NCBI RefSeq assembly: GCF_025965585.1 | Contig: NZ_JAOPWR010000514.1 | Span: forward strand, 1 to 53,424 | Source of the DNA: Pseudonocardia sp. | GTDB taxonomy: Bacteria; Actinomycetota; Actinomycetes; Mycobacteriales; Pseudonocardiaceae | Length of the DNA stretch: 53,424 nucleotides | Direction: 5' to 3' | Shown here: positions 50,651 to 53,424 of the stretch, in pieces | Layout of the letters: each line of letters begins with the position of its first letter | How positions within the stretch are numbered: the stretch's first letter is position 1 | Made by a program: the position numbers and the translations under genes | Notes under the pieces: generated by a model | Databases searched by the model: none | What the model was told of the DNA's origin: nothing | The model's input: the letters and a program-made list of their open reading frames with translations, nothing else

Positions 50651-52060
50651 TCAAGAGACGATCATCGAGCGCCAGGCCCGTCTGGCCAGCGCGGCGGTTC
50701 CCGCCCGGTCGGTCAGCGCGCTCGCCGCGGCCGCGGAGCGCCGCCTGACCTCCGAGGGGTTCACCAGGACCGGCGCGCCGCCGCGCACCACCAGCCGCCC
50801 GTCGACGTACACGCGGTCCACCTCGTCTCCGCGTGCGCTGTAGACCAGCGCCGACACCGGCTGGTGCAGTGGCGTGAGGCACAGGCTCGACAGCTCGGCC
50901 ACGACGACATCGGCCCGTTTTCCCGGTTCGAGCGAGCCGATCACGTCCTGCATGCCCAGCGCCGCGGCCCCGTCGATGGTCGCCATTTCCAGCGCCTTCT
51001 CTGCCGTCATGATCTCGGCGTCGCGCAACGCGCCCTTGTGGATCAGCGCGGCGAACTTCATCGCCTGCAGCATCGAGTGGTTCGAGCTCGACGCCGGCCC
51101 GTCGGTGGCCAGGCCGACGGTGATACCGCGGCGCTGCATCCGCGGGATCGGGGCGATTCCCGAGCCCAGGTAGAGATTGCTGCACGGATTGTGCGAGACC
51201 TTGGCGTCGTGTGCGGCGAGCAGGTCGATGTCATGCTCGTCGCACTGCACGCAGTGCACCGCGAGCAAGTCGGGGCCCAGCAGTCCGGTGGCGGCGGCGA
51301 AGGGGACGTCACGCATCCCGAATCGGCGCTGCGACTCGGTGACGTCGAACGGCGACTCGGCGAGATGCATCGTGACCAGCGCTCCGGTCGCGTCGGCGAG
51401 CGCTCGGGTCTCGCGGAGCGTCGCCGCGTCGACTGTCCAGCTCATGCACGGCGCGAGGCCGACCTGCACGCGTGAGCCGGGTCGGTTCCAGCGGTCGATC
51501 AGCCGCTGCGCGTCGGCGAGCGCGGCGTCCAGCGTCTGCACCAGCGCGACCGGCACGCCCACGTCGGCTCCGGCCGTGACGTAGCCGCGCGCCATGACGG
51601 CCCGGATGCCCACCTCGTCCATCGCCGCCGCCACCGCGTCGCCCAGACCGGGGCGCGGGTGCACGTACATGAAATCGACCAGCGTCGTGGTCCCGGTGGT
51701 CAACGCTTCGGCGCAGCCGTGCAGCGCCGCGGCGTAGCAGTCCTCCTCGGTGAGCTCTACCGCGGAGGGTCCGGTCATGGCCGTGAACCAGTCCGCGAGC
51801 ACCCGGTCGTCGCCGAGTCCCTTCAGCAAGGTCTGGAACAGGTGGGTGTGGGTGTTCACGAAGCCGGGCAGGACGATCCGGCCGGTGCAGTCCACGAGCT
51901 CCGCCGTCGGGTAGTCCGCTCGCAGCTGCATCGCGGGCCCGACGGCGAGCAGGTACCCGGAGGCCGGCGAGAACGCCACCGCGCCGTCCTCGATCACCCG
52001 GCGGCGTGGGTCCATCGTCACCACCGTGCCGCCGGACAGCACCGTCACCGGGGCCGTCAC
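50651..52060 (-). CDS. Amidohydrolase-family deaminase (AtzA/TrzN/8-oxoguanine deaminase-like)
   Basis: The protein of about 469 residues has metal ligands in GFVNTHTHLFQT, a His in VTMHLAES, a His in AVHCVQCD and an Asp in LATDGPASSSNHSM. This is the pattern of the cytosine-deaminase-like amidohydrolases that act on triazines, purines or related rings. The C-terminal GSLEPGKRADVVV is typical. A GTG at 52060 is used; a TTG at 52066 is an alternative, and neither has a strong ribosome site. Linkage to a molybdenum hydroxylase suggests alternating deamination and hydroxylation of a nitrogen heterocycle. Confidence 0.83.
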   Translation of the reverse strand: MTAPVTVLSGGTVVTMDPRRRVIEDGAVAFSPASGYLLAVGPAMQLRADYPTAELVDCTGRIVLPGFVNTHTHLFQTLLKGLGDDRVLADWFTAMTGPSAVELTEEDCYAAALHGCAEALTTGTTTLVDFMYVHPRPGLGDAVAAAMDEVGIRAVMARGYVTAGADVGVPVALVQTLDAALADAQRLIDRWNRPGSRVQVGLAPCMSWTVDAATLRETRALADATGALVTMHLAESPFDVTESQRRFGMRDVPFAAATGLLGPDLLAVHCVQCDEHDIDLLAAHDAKVSHNPCSNLYLGSGIAPIPRMQRRGITVGLATDGPASSSNHSMLQAMKFAALIHKGALRDAEIMTAEKALEMATIDGAAALGMQDVIGSLEPGKRADVVVAELSSLCLTPLHQPVSALVYSARGDEVDRVYVDGRLVVRGGAPVLVNPSEVRRRSAAAASALTDRAGTAALARRAWRSMIVS

Positions 52061-52417
52061 GGGCAATCTCGCGGGCGGGCGACGGGGAGGGATGTCATCG
52101 ACGAGCCTCCGGCGTGGTTGGGCCGCGTGGTCCGCAGCGTTGGGAGGTGATCGGGGCCGTCCGCGCTGACGTCGTTCGATTCTGGCGAGGGGGCCAGTCG
52201 TCGCCCGATTGCGGCCGCTGCAGTTTCACCCGGCCCCTTTCCGTCTTGTAACGTCTTGTAACATCTTGTTACGTCGGCCCAGCCTTTCGAGCCCCGAGGC
52301 GTTGCCACCGTAGCGGCCCACATGAGACCTTCCGTTGCGTGATGGTGACATAAGACGTCGTTTCAGAAGTGGTGGGCCCGCTCCTGCTGCTTCTGGCGGG
52401 GCTGACAGCATCGGGGC
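52061..52417. other. Intergenic control region between the amidohydrolase operon and the IS-associated gene
   Basis: No credible gene lies in this 357-bp stretch. A minus-strand open frame from 52323 has no homology I recognise and overlaps the amidohydrolase start. The stretch contains the three 10-bp repeats at 52243-52272 and is AT-richer around them. The promoter of the minus-strand operon is expected here, but no clear -35/-10 pair was found. Confidence 0.55.
52243..52272. repeat. Three in-phase 10-bp direct repeats, candidate operator array
   Basis: GTCTTGTAAC (52243-52252), GTCTTGTAAC (52253-52262) and ATCTTGTTAC (52263-52272) are three contiguous 10-bp units, one helical turn each, so all present the same face of the DNA. 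GTAAC and GTTAC around the last unit also form a short inverted repeat. They lie about 185 bp upstream of the amidohydrolase start. Confidence 0.6.
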
Positions 52418-53011
52418 ATGCCCGTCCCTCGCGTGACTGCGAAGACGAAGATCTTCGAGCTCGAGATCGTGTTGGAAGATGTTGAGCCCCCGGTCCAGCG
52501 CCGTGTGCAGGTTCCGGGCGAGGTCAGCCTGGCGGTGCTGCATGAGGTGGTGCAGTCGGCGACAGGCTGGACCAGCTCGCACCTGCACGAGTTCGCCATC
52601 GACGGGCGCCGCTACGGGATTGTGGACCCGGACTGGGACGGCCAGCAGGTCACCGACGAAGCCAAGGTCAAGCTGTTCCGCCTGGTCAGCGAGGGTGACT
52701 GGTTCGGCTACCTGTACGACTTCGGCGACAACTGGGCCCACCGGCTCACCGTGGAGAAGATCGTCGCTCCAAAACCGGGTGTGCGTTACCCGCGGTGTGT
52801 GTCCGGGCAAGGGGCGTGTCCGCCGGAGGACGTGGGCGGTCCGTGGGGTTACGAGGAGTTCCAGGCGGTGCTGGCCGACCCGTCGCATCCCGAACATGAC
52901 GAGCGCCTGGAGTGGGTGGGCGGGCCGTTCGACCCGCATCGCTTCGACCTCGCCGAAGCCGACCGAGCCCTGCAGTGGCTGGCCTGGCGGCCGCTCACAC
53001 CCGTCTCGTAG
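52418..53011 (+). CDS. pRiA4b ORF-3-like / IS1096 passenger-family protein
   Basis: The 197-residue protein matches the plasmid pRiA4b ORF-3 family, also annotated as IS1096 element passenger TnpR family. It has LEIVLEDVEPPVQRRVQVP near the start, SSHLHEFAIDGRRYG, a FGYLYDFGDNWAHRLTVEKI core and the YPRCVSGQGACPPEDVGGPW segment that ends in GYEEF. The exact function of this family is unknown. It lies next to a broken transposase encoded on the other strand, as is usual for mobile-element cargo. Confidence 0.82.
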   Translation: MPVPRVTAKTKIFELEIVLEDVEPPVQRRVQVPGEVSLAVLHEVVQSATGWTSSHLHEFAIDGRRYGIVDPDWDGQQVTDEAKVKLFRLVSEGDWFGYLYDFGDNWAHRLTVEKIVAPKPGVRYPRCVSGQGACPPEDVGGPWGYEEFQAVLADPSHPEHDERLEWVGGPFDPHRFDLAEADRALQWLAWRPLTPVS

Positions 53012-53030
53012 AGCGCCGCCGAGAGCGCCG

Positions 53031-53424
53031 TCACGACGGCGGTGGCTGGTGCTGGGCGAGGCGGCGATGGCAGATCAGGGCGCAGGCCAGCGACAACAGG
53101 GCCGTGATGGTGGTTTCGGAGCGGTCGTAGCGGCAGGGCCAGGCGGCGGAAGTCGAGCAGCCACGACATCGTGCGCTCGATGACCCACCGCACTCGCCCG
53201 AGCCGAGTGGAGTCCTCGATGCCGCGGCGAGCGATCCGCACCCCGATCCCGCGCCGGGTCAGGTAGCGGCGGCACCGCGGATAGTCGTAGCCCTTGTGGC
53301 GTGCAGCTTGCCCGGCCGGCGTCGGGGACGTCCCGGCCGTCCGCGGCGCTCACGGACTCCGGGGTTGGTGTCCAGCAGCGGCGCGAGCATCGTGCTGTCA
53401 TGCGCGTTGGCCCCGGTGACCAGC
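53031..53424 (-). pseudogene. IS5-family transposase, C-terminal part, with two frameshifts (runs off the right edge)
   Basis: Reading from the right edge, NAHDSTMLAPLLDTNPGVRE and GRPGKLHA match the catalytic core of IS5-type DDE transposases. Near 53297 a base is missing, and KGYDYPRCRRYLTRRGIGVR with RVRWVIERTMSWLLDFRRLA follows in another frame. Near 53130 an extra base moves RYDRSETTITALLSLACALI into a third frame that stops at 53031. The E of the DDE triad is expected in the VIERTMSW segment. The copy is therefore inactive unless these are sequencing errors. Confidence 0.75.

Noticed and set aside
52057-52323. Minus-strand open frame before the amidohydrolase
   Set aside because: It has no recognisable domain, overlaps the amidohydrolase start out of frame and covers the repeat array.
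1-53424. tRNA, rRNA or CRISPR array
   Set aside because: No cloverleaf, ribosomal or repeat-spacer pattern was seen. The only short tandem repeat is the three-unit array at 52243-52272, which has no spacers.

Overview
The window is very GC-rich (G/C-ending codons throughout, many GTG starts, genes joined by 4-bp ATGA/GTGA overlaps). It carries [3Fe-4S]-ferredoxin-dependent Rieske dioxygenases, a phthalate 3,4-dioxygenase-type operon and IclR/MarR/LysR/AraC regulators. This points to a high-GC Actinomycetota, perhaps a Pseudonocardia-like or Rhodococcus/Mycobacterium-like aromatic degrader. The genus is inference.

Layout. 1-1.3 kb: the end of eutA and a DMT-family transporter. 1.3-7.5 kb: a phthalate-4,5-type set (Pht5-like decarboxylase; MarR regulator; then LigB-like dioxygenase, C-C hydrolase, phthalate-family Rieske oxygenase, zinc-ribbon protein, Gfo/Idh/MocA dehydrogenase). 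7.7-12 kb, minus strand: SDR, hydrolase, LigB, LigA, frameshifted intradiol dioxygenase and NTF2-like protein, divergent from a LysR regulator. 13.1-21.6 kb: Rieske alpha/beta, two meta-cleavage-type hydrolases, LigB, Rieske ferredoxin, LigB, ThDP enzyme, IclR. 21.6-23.9 kb, minus strand: Rieske alpha/beta, a small protein here called X, and a [3Fe-4S] ferredoxin. 24.1-31.2 kb: aldehyde dehydrogenase, zinc alcohol dehydrogenase and a three-subunit HyuA/HyuB/small-subunit (acetone/acetophenone carboxylase-like) enzyme. 31.4-35 kb, minus strand: AraC regulator, RutA-like flavin monooxygenase, FMN reductase, hydrolase. 35.2-40.4 kb: an apparently complete actinobacterial phthalate 3,4-pathway (phtAa-Ab-X-B-Ac-Ad-C). 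40.4-46.8 kb: a decaying accessory stretch with two broken genes, an orphan peptidoglycan amidase, a frameshifted PIN gene, a RusA-like protein and a phoU remnant. 46.8-52.1 kb, minus strand: amidohydrolase plus a three-subunit molybdenum hydroxylase. 52.4-53.4 kb: IS-associated passenger gene and a broken IS5-type transposase.

How it works together. Most of the window is a catabolic archipelago: four Rieske oxygenase alpha subunits, four LigB-fold extradiol-type proteins, five alpha/beta hydrolases, and dehydrogenases and decarboxylases that would carry aromatic acids to ring-cleavage products. Only one electron-transfer flavoprotein (38.5 kb) is present, so it may serve several oxygenases. 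The features most worth a second look are two mechanistically different phthalate-type routes side by side; three LigB paralogues in which a metal-ligand histidine is replaced within a shared GDDQxE motif; a small protein X following the beta subunit in two Rieske operons; a RutA-type flavoenzyme beside a hydantoinase/carboxylase operon; and three perfectly phased 10-bp repeats upstream of the amidohydrolase/molybdenum hydroxylase operon. No tRNA, rRNA or CRISPR array was seen.
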